Origin: Carposina sasakii
Lineage: Eukaryota > Arthropoda > Insecta > Lepidoptera > Carposinidae
Direction: 5' to 3'
DNA length: 64,000 nucleotides
Assembly (NCBI GenBank): GCA_014607495.2
Contig: CP053148.1
Location: forward strand, 11,842,001-11,906,000
Shown: in pieces, positions 25,901 through 35,189 of the stretch
Numbering within the stretch: the first letter of the stretch is position 1
Layout of the letters: the number at the start of each line of letters is the position of its first letter
Translations under genes and position numbers: made by a program
The notes under the pieces: generated by a model
Told to the model about the DNA's origin: nothing
Databases searched by the model: none
What the model saw: only the letters and a program-made list of their open reading frames with translations

Positions 25901-26740
25901 AGCAATGCGACAGCTAAAATTGCGAGTGTTGAGTTGTAGTTTCAAACAAATATTTCTGTTGTTACAGTGAAATTGAGAAGGCTATTGACAAGCTCTCGAA
26001 GGTCCACATGAAGCACATCAAGGTGTACGACCCCAGCGGTGGCAAGGACAACGAAAGGAGGCTGACTGGTCTCCACGAAACCGCCAGTATTAATGATTTC
26101 AGCGCAGGTTAGTGTCACGCAATGTGTGCTGTAACTGCGAACCGTTTGCGTTAGCTAGTGCGGAAAAAAGGAAGAACAAGCAGGGGGATTTCTATCAACA
26201 CTGAAAGCAGGAGTGTTTCCATTGTGAAAGCGTAAGAAGTCGCTTTACACTGCATATAGCGGCGTCTCGCTTACACGACGAAAATAGTCCTATAGTTCGT
26301 GGTACGCGCGCTGGATATACTACTCTTCCCTGCTGGTTGCATTGGGCCTTGGATTGAGTCTGACTGAAACTAGCTGAATGATGAACAAACTTCTAAGATG
26401 ATATTAGTAAAAATATGACCTATTTATGTAGGTACTTGACTTTTCAATCGTGTTGATGTCTTAAAACTAAACCTGGTCAAACCTGGCTACACATTGATTT
26501 CAATCTAGAGTTTATTCATTGGAAACTGCTGACTTATTTTGTTTAAAACCTCTTTCTGTAGTTGTTTACTAAATGAATTAATTTCTCCCAGGTGTTGCTA
26601 ACCGTGGCAGCAGCATCAGAATACCCCGCCATGTCGCCAAGGACAAGCAGGGATATCTCGAAGACCGGCGTCCGGCGTCTAACTGTGATCCCTACTCTGT
26701 CATTAACGCACTCATGCGCACCTGCATTCTCAACGAATAA
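16915..26740 (+). CDS. Glutamine synthetase (seven coding exons; frame broken once in exon 3)
   Basis: The enzyme joins glutamate and ammonia to glutamine using ATP. Coding exons: 16915-16939, 17852-18049, 20324-20486, 21705-21918, 23390-23647, 25968-26107 and 26592-26740 (stop TAA). All have GT/AG borders and matching phases (1,1,1,2,2,1). The sum is 381 codons once one surplus base is ignored; the family is usually about 360-375. The beta-grasp signature WNFDGSST lies at residues 79-86, the glutamate-rich metal-binding WFGIEQEY at 149-156, and the ATP-binding [12 protein letters not shown] at 260-271. The C-terminus MRTCILNE is standard. No mitochondrial targeting sequence precedes MADNAKIE, so a cytosolic enzyme is inferred. 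Odd point: after GGGTCA (20371-20376) there is one extra base, so EGS and NSD are in different frames. This is either an assembly error, a null allele or a pseudogene; everything else is intact. Coding exons are GC-richer than the introns. Confidence 0.93.
18172..18310. repeat. Lepidopteran 'CAGCCTATTGTAGTCCACTG' repeat in glutamine synthetase intron 2
   Basis: A TCATCATCATCATCAG leader is followed by CCTATTGTAGTCCACTGCTG, GACGTAGGCCTTCCCC and GGCGGGTTGGTGACCCG. This wording is a very common interspersed repeat in moth and butterfly genomes. Confidence 0.75.
19317..19540 (+). CDS. Candidate alternative last exon of glutamine synthetase (74-aa tail)
   Basis: An acceptor with a good branch-like CTAAC and pyrimidine tract (TTTCTAACTTTGTTTG..CAACAG, ending 19316) opens a frame whose phase fits exactly the single G left by coding exon 2. 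It starts [13 protein letters not shown], is rich in E, N, Q and K with several W, Y and C residues, and stops at TAG 19538-19540. An AATAAA lies at 19815-19820, followed by a TGTTTTGTT-type GU-rich stretch, which would suit a poly(A) site. Joined to exons 1-2 the product would be 148 aa: the N-terminal part of the beta-grasp domain plus a tail I do not recognise, without the catalytic barrel. It could instead be an exon of an unrelated gene, or chance. Confidence 0.4.
19815..19820 (+). terminator. Possible poly(A) signal for the alternative last exon
   Basis: AATAAA 275 bases after the TAG of the candidate exon, with GU-rich sequence (TGTTTTGTTCT) about 20-35 bases further on. Confidence 0.35.
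20126..20235. mobile_element. Left half of the ACAGGGTGTAAC MITE
   Basis: AGGGTGTAATAGAAGGGGTA, AAGCGAAATGCTAA, GGGACTC and CATGCCTGAGTTGTTTAG match the left arm and centre of 22913-23166; the right arm is missing. Confidence 0.7.
20565..21085 (+). mobile_element. 3' end of a CR1/jockey-like LINE with TTAAA-type tail
   Basis: It begins with the last codons of a LINE ORF2 ([18 protein letters not shown], ending at TGA/TAA about 20630). An AT-rich 3' UTR follows, with CTGGAAGAAATCTCTTGCAG and AGATAAGCACGCCTTTGTA, and ends ATAAATTAAATTAAATTAAA. The inverse of the same 3' UTR is at 60330-60670. Confidence 0.7.
21950..22120. repeat. Interspersed repeat (GTCGCGGACGGAGTCGCGGG end)
   Basis: GGCGAAAGTTTGTGAGTGTG, AATACATAGGCTACTTTTCA, ATCCCGGATAATTTCGACAT and CTGCAGTCGTCGCGGACGG. 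Related copies, all more diverged, are at 41285-41480 (reverse) and 48205-48410. Confidence 0.75.
22913..23166. mobile_element. Full copy of the ACAGGGTGTAAC MITE in intron 4
   Basis: Left ACAAGGTGTAACAAGAAGGG and right CCCCTTTTGTTACACCCTGT. The arms pair along most of the length, with the centre near CATGCCTGACTTGTTTAG. Confidence 0.9.
23691..23792. mobile_element. About 100-bp palindromic element in intron 5
   Basis: CTAGGTCCAACCCCACCAAA and TGGCCCGCACTGCAT are matched by inverted ATGCAATGCGGGCCGTTTGG and TGGGGTTAGACATCTAG. As RNA it would fold into one long hairpin. No sister copy was seen in this window. Confidence 0.8.
23905..24495. repeat. Interspersed repeat split by a nested MITE
   Basis: The outer repeat (GGCTGCCCACGATTTCGTCC ... 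CATATAAATCTG at the left, ATTAAATCTGCATCAAAATC ... GACTTTGTTTTATAATATGT at the right) belongs to the 4147 family, reverse orientation. Between 23980 and 24430 it is interrupted by an element with ends ATACAGGGTGTGTGTGACAG and CTGGCACTTCCACCATGTAT. The arms share CAGCCAGGCAAATA and its inverse TATTTGCCTGGCTG. Confidence 0.7.
24906..25095. mobile_element. 190-bp palindromic MITE in intron 5
   Basis: TAGGTAGGTAAAAAGAAACA and AACTTTCA at the left, the exact inverse TGTTTCTTTTTACCTACCTA at the right. The inner AATCAGCTGTTCCATACA is paired with TGTATGGAACAGCTGATT. A loop of about 35 bases lies between. Confidence 0.9.
25101..25967. other. Rest of glutamine synthetase intron 5
   Basis: AT-rich, with repeated ACCTACC/TAGGTA words. 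No exon, structure or repeat that I could support. Confidence 0.5.
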
Positions 26741-26827
26741 CAGCGGAGCTTCCACACCTTCGCCTCGACACGTGTCAGCTAGCAGAACTTTTGGGAAATG
26801 GATGAGGCATCTAATCATGCGCATAAC

Positions 26828-27047
26828 TAGGGTTGCCAGGACGCTAGAAGCCGGACAGACCAGCCAGTTTGGCCGGCCATTTAAGTAAAAAGTCGACTCG
26901 CGCCTACTCTCGGCCATGCTAGGCACACGCTCCTTTGCAAAATGTACCTATATATAAAAAGGTTAACAATAGTTGCCAAACCGTTTTTTGACACGCAAAC
27001 AAAAAGCGTAATTATGTTCATCTTTATCCGGACGCCTGGCAACCCTA
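26828..27047. mobile_element. hAT-like MITE in the 3' UTR of glutamine synthetase
   Basis: Ends TAGGGTTGCCAGG and CCTGGCAACCCTA are perfect inverses of 13 bp. The flanking octamers CGCATAAC (left) and CGTATAAT (right) differ at two positions, which fits an old 8-bp target duplication of the hAT type. It starts 88 bases after the stop codon, so it would be part of the mature message. Confidence 0.8.
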
Positions 27048-28044
27048 CGTATAATAATTACATCGACTCAAATCAGAATAGACAGTTTTAGGGTAACCTA
27101 GAATTGCACGTCCAGTTACCGCTGTTTTGCATGGTCTCTTCTGATTTTTTCGGATACTTTGCACCTAATTATATAGGCTTTAGAAGTATATTTTATATTG
27201 TGACTATCAACAATTTTGATGTTTCCGCAGTTATTGTTTTTATGTTTGATTATGATGCTAGATATGTTTTCTTGTTTGTGTTTCTAACAGTGCCTGCTAC
27301 ACGTCCACTGTGTATCTATTCTAGCCGCACGCTAGGTCTTAATGTTTAATATTACTTAATATTAATAAAAATATCTGTAGCTAGATACATAACAATAACT
27401 AACACGTGATAGCGGTAGCGCAAGTTACAATGGACCACATAAGATATTCTATTAATTAATTATTAAATATAGAGAATACATATTGTTACAAATATTATGT
27501 GATATCTAAAAATTATGTTAATTTCTATGTAACATTACTAGAGTTTTTGTATACAAGATATATTAACCTCATATCATTATGTTAAACAAATTCTGTTTAG
27601 ATTTTAGTTAAATATTTGCAAGTTACCTAGTATAAAGCAGCTTATTTGCCTTAAAACAGTGAGATACGGAACCCGGATCGTCCTAAATTGCCTGCTAAAA
27701 ATGTGTCTCAAATAACCTCTCCACGGATTAGAATAATTCATAGATATAATTGCAATTGTGCAGCCGCATAATAATAGTGATACAATAGTGATATTTTATC
27801 ATTTTACGGAATTGTGTCGAGTACCTATTTGAAATAAGCGCCTTGAACAGCACTGTGAGTTTAGGTACCTATTACACAATATATTCTATAGCACACTAAA
27901 GTTAGTTAAATGTAGCTCATGTACGAATATTATAGATTTATATTGCAGTTAGATTACAACGTTTATTTTATTAATGAGAATTATATGGCGTCAGTAAGAT
28001 TTATAGTCGGTTTATGATGTTATTATAAATTGATATGTTATTAA

Positions 28045-28050
28045 AATAAA
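28045..28050 (+). terminator. Likely poly(A) signal of glutamine synthetase
   Basis: AATAAA in TTAAAATAAAATGTACG, followed by GTATGTAATAGTGTATTTT. An earlier AATAAA lies at 27364-27369. The long form would give a 3' UTR of about 1.3 kb; the next element starts at 28136. Confidence 0.5.
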
Positions 28051-28135
28051 ATGTACGTTATTGTATGTAATAGTGTATTTTATTATAGCATAAGAAACGC
28101 CACCACCGCCTTGTCTCAACCAGACGTCCCAAGAC

Positions 28136-29702
28136 TAGTGTTGCCCAAATTCAGTCTTGGTCTTGCAGTCTTGGTCTTGTTCTTGCGTTTTTGCAAGACC
28201 AAGACCAAGAACAAGACCGCGTATTTTTAGCAAGACCAAGACCAAGACTGACCGTGCAAGACTTGAGCAAGAACAAGACATAGCCTGCAAGACTCTTGCG
28301 TCTTGCAGCTAGGACTTAGCGCTATTTCACGGAGTAGTTAGGTGTAACAGTTCGGTGTATAGGTAGGTACGCTTAGGAATTCTATGAGACGCAAAAAACT
28401 GTATCAAAGAATATGAAAAACTGGACCTATGCGCATTACGACTAATACCATAAACATAGCGAATAAAAAAATATCTATTAAAATCAAACTGAGTGCATGC
28501 ATAGTTATGTTTTAACCATCGGCACTTTGATAATGCGGCATCAAAGGTTTTGTACTTACTTCTCAAAGAAATTTGCCGCTTTTCGGAAGTACATGGTTAT
28601 GAACTTATGATACACGCGCCGGCGGCTTCTTTTGAAATCTAAAACAATCGTTGCCGCCACGCCGAAATCATAACATTTGACACTATTTGATTGCCGCCAT
28701 AGGGCGTAGGTATACTCATGCAAAATAATTTCGAATTTTAAGAGTACCTACAGGTGTTCCAAAGAATAAATAAGTTTCAGAGTGCTTAGAATGAAAATGA
28801 ATACATTATACTGATCACGCAAGTAGTATTATGATTAGGATAAAATGGTAAGGATAGGTAGTAGATATATAAAATAATTCATTCTAGTAAGTATATATTA
28901 TAATATTGATTACTTATATGGTTTTAAACTAATTACTTAGGTACTATTATTGTACATTTAGTCATTATATTTCTTAAGTTTTTACAAGAAAAAATAGCAA
29001 AAAAGTGTTCAAATATCACCCGTTTGATAAATATTGTAGCCACTTTTAAATATACTTGAAACGTGTATAAAAATTCTACAAAACTAATAAAATAATATAA
29101 AAAGCGTAGGTACTTACCTACTAATAAAATAAAAAGCCTGCGATAAGAGTTTTGTATTACTTACCAGCCCGAATATCTCTGAGAGAGATGATGAGAGTAA
29201 GTATTTACTAGCTGTGCCCGCGACTTCGTCCACGAGGAATAGTAACTTTGGAGGTATAGTGACGTTCAGGATTTATTTATTTATTTTAAAACTTCTGTCA
29301 TCAAACATACAAACGAACTCTTCAGCTTTATAATATTAGTATAGATGTACGCCAAAACATTCACTTATATGTAAAACGACATATAGGTCAGTTGATTTTT
29401 CGAATTTCTTATCAAATCTTCAGTTATTTATTAATCTGCTTGATCTTTACTATGGCTATGTTAATTCAAGCTCACAATGTCAATTCTAATACGTTTTTCT
29501 AAGATTTAAAGTAAACTTTAATAAATAGTAATAGACTAATAGGTAATTGCAAGACTTGCAAGACTCTTGCTGCAAGACCAAGACCAAGACCAAGACTGGG
29601 AGCGCAAGACCAAGACCAAGACCAAGACCAGGTGTATTGGCGCAAGACCAAAGACCAAGACTGGCTAAGTCTCGTCTTGTTCTTGCATTTGGGCAACACT
29701 AA
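28136..29702. mobile_element. 1.57-kb hAT-like element with CAAGAC-repeat subterminal arms
   Basis: Outer ends TAGTGTTGCCCAAAT and ATTTGGGCAACACTA are inverted partners and are flanked by the octamer CCCAAGAC on both sides (28128-28135 and 29703-29710). This is a perfect 8-bp target duplication apart from one extra A at the right border. Just inside each end lies a long run of GTCTTG/CAAGAC hexamers (28150-28315 and 29550-29680), inverted relative to each other. The middle has no intact transposase; one antisense frame at 28327-28566 resembles nothing I know. At 29208-29345 it carries a common lepidopteran repeat (GCCCGCGACTTCGTCCACG ... ATAATATTAGTATAGATG). A non-autonomous element is inferred. 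Confidence 0.75.
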
Positions 29703-29793
29703 CCCAAGACCAAAAATACCTTAGGCAGAGCTATTAAAACAACAACGTTCCCCCGTTGTTTTGTTGTTCCATTTACCTATCTACACCAATACT

Positions 29794-29910
29794 GTGGGGT
29801 AAGCACGAACCTTTTTACGCGGCGTAACGCTAGCGACTCGCTAGCAAAATCTATGGGAATTGACAGTTGGTTGATAGCGTTACGGACTACCGAGAGGTTG
29901 CTTACCCCTC
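29794..29910. mobile_element. About 115-bp MITE (TGGGGTAAGCA ends)
   Basis: Left TGTGGGGTAAGCACGAACC and right, inverted, GGTTGCTTACCCCTCA. The inner AACGCTAGCG/AGCGTTACGG is partly inverted too. Confidence 0.65.
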
Positions 29911-30159
29911 AGGTAACAAAAATCGTTAACATTTTAACATGAAACATGGGTATGTATGTACAGAAAATGTGTGTCTCATCATCATCTTCCTGCCCTTATC
30001 CCATTATTTATGGGGTCGGCGCAACATGGTTTCTTTTAAAACTCATATTGCCAAAGTTTTGGCATTAGTTTATACGGCCGGCTGCCTGTCTGACGCCAAC
30101 CCTTCCTGGGTATATAGCTAAGTGTAAATTTTTAGTAAAAAAAATACTTGAAATAAATT

Positions 30160-30223
30160 CAGTGGTACAGGCCCGTGACTGGTATCGAACTCACGCCTCC
30201 CGACTGAAAGGCGGCACGTCTTG
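30160..30223 (-). repeat. tRNA-derived SINE, B-box half
   Basis: Read on the minus strand, GAGTTCGATACCAGTCACGG contains a polymerase III B-box-like GTTCGATACC, preceded by CGGGAGGCGT. The A-box half (inverse of CATTGGGCTATCACCGCTCC) lies at 30937-30962, on the other side of a hAT-like insertion. Together they form a tRNA-like head. Confidence 0.65.
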
Positions 30224-30936
30224 TAGACATGGGTAACTCCGGACACAACTATATCCTCGGATATATATCCAGAGGTGGATATGAATCAACTCCTTCACTT
30301 TAAAGAAAGTTACCATATCCTATATCCGACCCACTCCGACCTACCGAATAATGCCGAAGATAAGAATAAGTGAGCGAGACGGAATGCGAACGCGCCGGAA
30401 CGAGCGGTACTATCGCAGTAGACGCATGAGCGCGAATGTAACGACATTACACGAGTATATACGAATACTCACGAGCGACAGGCATGCCGTTTAGTATAAA
30501 TATTTGTTTTCGTAATTATAATTTTCAAAATTTCTATTCATTCCGTTTTATATTGGATCTTAAGTATTTTGTTTTTAATGAAAATAAAAGCTGTTTGGAT
30601 TTGGAATTATTTTTAGGACAATAGTTTTAGTGTACCTATTTAGTGATTTTTAAATACGCCTATCAAATATTCTAATTATTATTTGGATAGATCATACCAA
30701 TCATATCTCGGTTCGCTTAATCTCTTCATTCCCGGATATGTACGCGGAGTTGGATCTGTTAAAAGGACACCTACAACAACCTAACCAAACCAATCCCAGT
30801 CATATCTCGCTTCACTTAAATCTCTTCGGTCCCGGATATGCACGCGGAGTTGGATATGTTAAAAGGATATATATCCTTAGTCGAAGTGATATACTACATG
30901 TTCAATCCTTTCCCGGGTATGATTAGCCCATGCCTA
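30224..30936. mobile_element. 713-bp hAT-like element, copy 1 (TAGACATGGGTAA ends)
   Basis: Ends TAGACATGGGTAACTCC and the inverse of TAGGCATGGGCTAAT. The middle repeats GGATATGTACGCGGAGTTGG and TTAAAAGGATATATATCC with small changes. A second copy at 43369-44373 is collinear. It sits inside a tRNA-like SINE. No transposase frame. Confidence 0.75.
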
Positions 30937-31049
30937 AACCATTGGGCTATCACCGCTCCCACACAGAAAATGTATGTCTATTGAATAAATATTATTATTA
31001 TGTATTGCAAATTATTTTTAATGTACCCTCAATCAAAATATGATTTGCA

Positions 31050-31600
31050 ATACATTGGTTTTAGTTGTTAGTTGGTTCGGTAGTTAGAACCAACTTGTTT
31101 ATTCAAGTTGAAATATTAGCTTGGCTGTCGGATAATGGATCCCGACTGTTCAGATGTTATGTTACGATCATTAGAAATAGTGTTTTTAAAATAATGTTTT
31201 TTTATTTTATACTTTTTTGTTATGAGTACCTAGATTCAAGAAACATGCTCGGCAGCAAGAAGTTTTCGTCTTGCTGCTGTCTAAAAACTTATATGTGAGA
31301 ATGGTTGTTACGCAACTTTCAATCGATATAGATCCTAAACGGTTGGTCGAATCGAAAAATGTTGAGAGAAACCTAATAATGATTTTTAAATACCTATTCA
31401 ACGATACCCCACTCGATATAGTTTGTTGACTTTAATTTTTTTATTTTCACAAAATGGCGTCCAGTAGTCGCCATATTGGATTTTCACTAACGTCATGTCT
31501 TTAGTGACATTCCCCGAACTAAGAGGAATCGATTGACGTATGAATCATAAAAACGGTCGAGACCATAGTGCTTCAAAGGAACATACATACATACATAGGC
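31050..31600. repeat. Interspersed repeat, forward copy (CTCGGCAGCAAGAAG family)
   Basis: Landmarks are TGGCTGTCGGATAATGGATC, AAACATGCTCGGCAGCAAGA, ACGATACCCCACTCGATATA, AAAATGGCG and GACATTCC..GAGGAATCGATTGACG, ending in ACATACATACATA. A reverse copy at 50865-51290 is highly similar. The family is typical of LINE-like tails followed by a tetranucleotide repeat. Confidence 0.75.
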
Positions 31601-33329
31601 TGTTAAACACAATACCACTCCGTTTGCGTCTCGCAGTCGGGTAAAAACTAATCCCGATGATGCCACGGGTGTTGGCGAAACATATGTCGATTAACAATTT
31701 TAATTAGTTTTCGAATTAGCAGCTGTGTATTTATGGTTGCATACTAGGTGCTTGGATCTGGCTTCTCGTTACGACTACTACAGTCTTGTGTTCATGACCA
31801 TGAGTCGGCAGATCCGAGGGTCAGCGAGTAGTCTTATTGATCTGAGGATAACTGGCTCCACTTGTTTACGGTCTCTCGACCATGCCTGACACATGTGTTT
31901 CTCAATAAATATCATCATCGTCGTCAACTAGACAACAATGTGACTTGCAATGATTTTTCGGTGTCCATAAAAATTATTATTAACAATACGAGTTTGAAAG
32001 TTCAGAGCCGCACCGTGTAGAAATAGCCGTTTTTCCGACCACGACATTTCGTCATCTAGCATGGGGTGCCATGGAAAACGAGTCAAGGTGAGGCATACTA
32101 TCTAATACATTTTTGCTTCCAAAAAAGCCGTGGTCGTGTTGTTGTCGTGTCGTGTATAGTGTCGACTTCGTCTAACCAAACGATCAAGCGATCATTGCTA
32201 AGCGAGTATCACTGAGCGAGGTGTCTTTGTTGGCTCTTGTCACTCTCAGCGACAAAACTAGTGGAACGAGTCATCACCAGCAATGTCGTATCTATATTGG
32301 CATTGGCATAACACATTGTGTATCGTATATAAATTGGTTTGGCATTATAATTCACTAAAGGTGGAAAGTGTTAATAATTTTTAACTGGTTTGAAAACAAA
32401 AATTGACTTGTTTACGATTGTCCTACCAAATACAAATAACAAATGGGTTTATAAATAGCAAAATCACTTCATTCAACATCAACTCCCAATAACGAATCAC
32501 CTAGATAACGCCGCCAAGACGCGTCCCCTAGACATATATGTCTTTGCTACACCTTGTCAATTTTACAAATGGTTTCTTGACAGATCACACCCATGAAGTA
32601 GAAATCTAGGTTTTGTACCTAATTTCTTTGTTGAAATTACTCTACCATATGTCTCTGTTAAGTGATTTTGACAGATGTAAGACAACAGTGACAACAATGG
32701 AAATAAATGCAGCGAGGAAGAGAGACGGAATATTGTAGTATGATTTCTTTCATGGGCGTGAGCTGTCAAAACAACATTGACAATGTGTAAGCAATGTCAC
32801 TTTGGATAAGCTAAATTAGGGTAATTTCTAGTAAAAAACGTACATTATACTGCGTGTAAGACTGATAACCTTAATCTAATATAAAATAAAAAATACCATG
32901 CAATAAATAAACAGATGTAGGTATCCTACTACTAAATGCTACTACAGGTGGTGATAGAGCTAGGCTGCCTTTTGGCTCAAACTCATCCCTAGTAGCAACG
33001 TAGCATAGCACATATTATCTGGTGAAAAGGCAGATTTGTCAAGTTTTGGGTGTATAATTTTATTTTAATTGAAAATATTTATGTTAGCTAAAGTGTGCGG
33101 AACACGCCGGGATAAATATATTACTTGTACATATTAGTATAGTTAAAATTAAGGTTCTCTGTTGTCTGTTTTTATTTGTATGTTTTATTTAATTTAGCTA
33201 GTTATAAGAAAGGTATAATAAACACAAAGGAAGTGAATTCGCTTGTATCGTGCAAATTACTAAAAATGGTAGCGCGAGGCGACGCGGGAATGCCGGATTT
33301 ATAAGCGCGGTAAAACAGGGACACTCGTT
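31601..33329. other. Intergenic DNA without a supported gene
   Basis: Only chance frames (32563-32769 on the minus strand). The pair CGACCACGACATTTCGTCAT (about 32036) and GCCGTGGTCGTG (about 32128) suggests one more degraded inverted-repeat element. Confidence 0.45.
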
Positions 33330-35140
33330 CACTCTGACTCTATGGCTCTGAAGTACCTACCTAGGAGAGGATTCGCTTGTCTAGCCCGGCTCTTCAATGG
33401 AGTGCTACGTACTGGCCACTTTCCTGACCTCTGGAAAGTCGGTAGAGTCGTAGCGCTACCAAAGCCGGGCAAAGACAAGCATTACCCGGCCAACTACCGC
33501 CCCATCACCATCCTGTCCAACATCGCCAAGTTGTTTGAGCGTCTATTGTTGCAGCGCCTGAAGCCGTATGTTTCGCTACGCGAGGAACAGTACGGCTTCA
33601 GAGACGCGCACTCTACGACGCTTCAACTTGTGCCTGTGTTGGACCATTTAGCAGTAGAGCGGAACCACAAGAGGTACACGGTTGGAGTCTTTCTCGATAT
33701 GGAGAAGGCCTTCGACCGTGTGTGGCATCCAGGTCTACTGCGCAAGCTTATTGGCCAGGGACTGCCGCCGGCCCTCATAAGAATCGTCGCGTCATTTCTA
33801 AATGACCGGCGGTTCTTCGTAGGGGTGGAAAACGCGAGTTCGCAACTCCACCCCATATTGGCCGGCGTCCCTCAAGGTATCTACACAGATGACATACCGA
33901 CCGTAAAGGTGGTCTTCCCATGGGAATTTGAAGGCATGTTGGCACTGTACGCGGACGATAGCGCGTACTTTGCCACATCGCGCAGCTCCTCACTGGCGGT
34001 GGATCAAATGCAAAGGGTCCTCAATCTTCTTCCGGATTGGCTTGACAGATGGCGGATGTCGGCCAATCCGGCAAAGACCGTTGCCCTGCTGACGGGTCAG
34101 CAGTGAAAGCTCCCTCCCTGGCTCACGCTTCGAGGGCAGCCGATAGCCTGGCAGAATACTGTCAGGTATCTAGGCTGCCAAATCGATCGTGGGCTGCGGA
34201 TGACTGGGATGGTTGCGCGAAGACCGCGCGCGTCCTGCTGCGGCCTGTCATGCAGTCCACGCTTCCCCTCCGAACCAGGCTGACCATTTACAAGTTATAT
34301 ATTCGGCCGCGTCTCAAGTACGCGGCCCCGGCCTGGTTCCAACTTTGCTCTGTTTCAAACAGAAAGAGGATTGAGGCCTTGCAGAGTTCCACCCTCCGCA
34401 ACATTGCGAGGGCCGGGCGGTACGTCCGTAATGACGTCATCGCTCGGGACCTCAAAATGACGAAAGTGGAGCAATTCGTGGCCCGAATGGCGCGTCGAAT
34501 GTTCGACCGCGCCGACAACGGGCCGCACGCCCATCTCCGCGGGCTAGCTCCGCTTCATGCGAGGCCGCCAGACGGCCGCCCACAGCCGACGGAGCTGTTG
34601 AGCATCCCACTCGACAGCGATGCCGGGTAATACCGGATCTGACCTCCACACCACCGGATTGACCCACAAGTAGGCGCACTATGGCCGACTCATCGGCCCT
34701 AAGCGCCTACGAAATTGTATATAGTTTCTATGCCCTGGTGGCAAAATTATAACATAGTTGTCCGGTCCCTATTATATAATGTTTTGTCCCATATAGTTGT
34801 ATATACTTGTTCTGTCCTTTGTCTTGTCTTTACTCGGTAGGGCGGCGGTAGCAGGCAGGGGTGTCGATCGGCCGAGGGCGGGACAAAATCTCCTCGCCAC
34901 CGACCGATCGGCGGATCTACCCAGCCATGTCTGCCTGCCGTCCTACCGACAAGTTGTGTCGTCCCTATTTTTCTGAGTGCATGGGCTTTCCCCCATGCAC
35001 TCACTTGTATATAGTAAAATAAGATATGTCCTTCGCTGCCTCGGCCGCATAAATAGTGACCGGCGCGCTGACGCGCGCCGAGACTTTGCCCGGGCACAGG
35101 GGCATCCCTCAGGCCCGCTACCAGAAGCGCGCTAGAATAA
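33330..35140 (+). pseudogene. 5'-truncated jockey-clade non-LTR retrotransposon (reverse transcriptase part)
   Basis: The 33342-34106 frame holds a reverse transcriptase core: a YRPITILSNIAKLFER segment, motif A FLDMEKAFDRVWH, motif B GVPQG and motif C YADD. After GVPQG it jumps to IYTDDIP, so about nine residues usually found between them are missing. After VALLTGQQ (34104) the frame is lost; the C-terminal part continues in another frame to about 34630, with an LYIRPRLKYAAPAW segment. A GC-rich 3' UTR follows to about 35140. The endonuclease and ORF1 are absent. It lies tail to tail with the next LINE. Not active as it stands. Confidence 0.85.
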
Positions 35141-35189
35141 AACTAAACACCATTTACATGTTTTCACATGACTGTAGCAAAAATGCTTG

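Noticed and set aside
26543..26926. 127-codon frame antisense to the last glutamine synthetase exon
   Set aside because: A shadow of GC-rich coding sequence; the plus-strand frame is clearly the real one. The plus frame at 26592-26888 is also out of phase with the gene.
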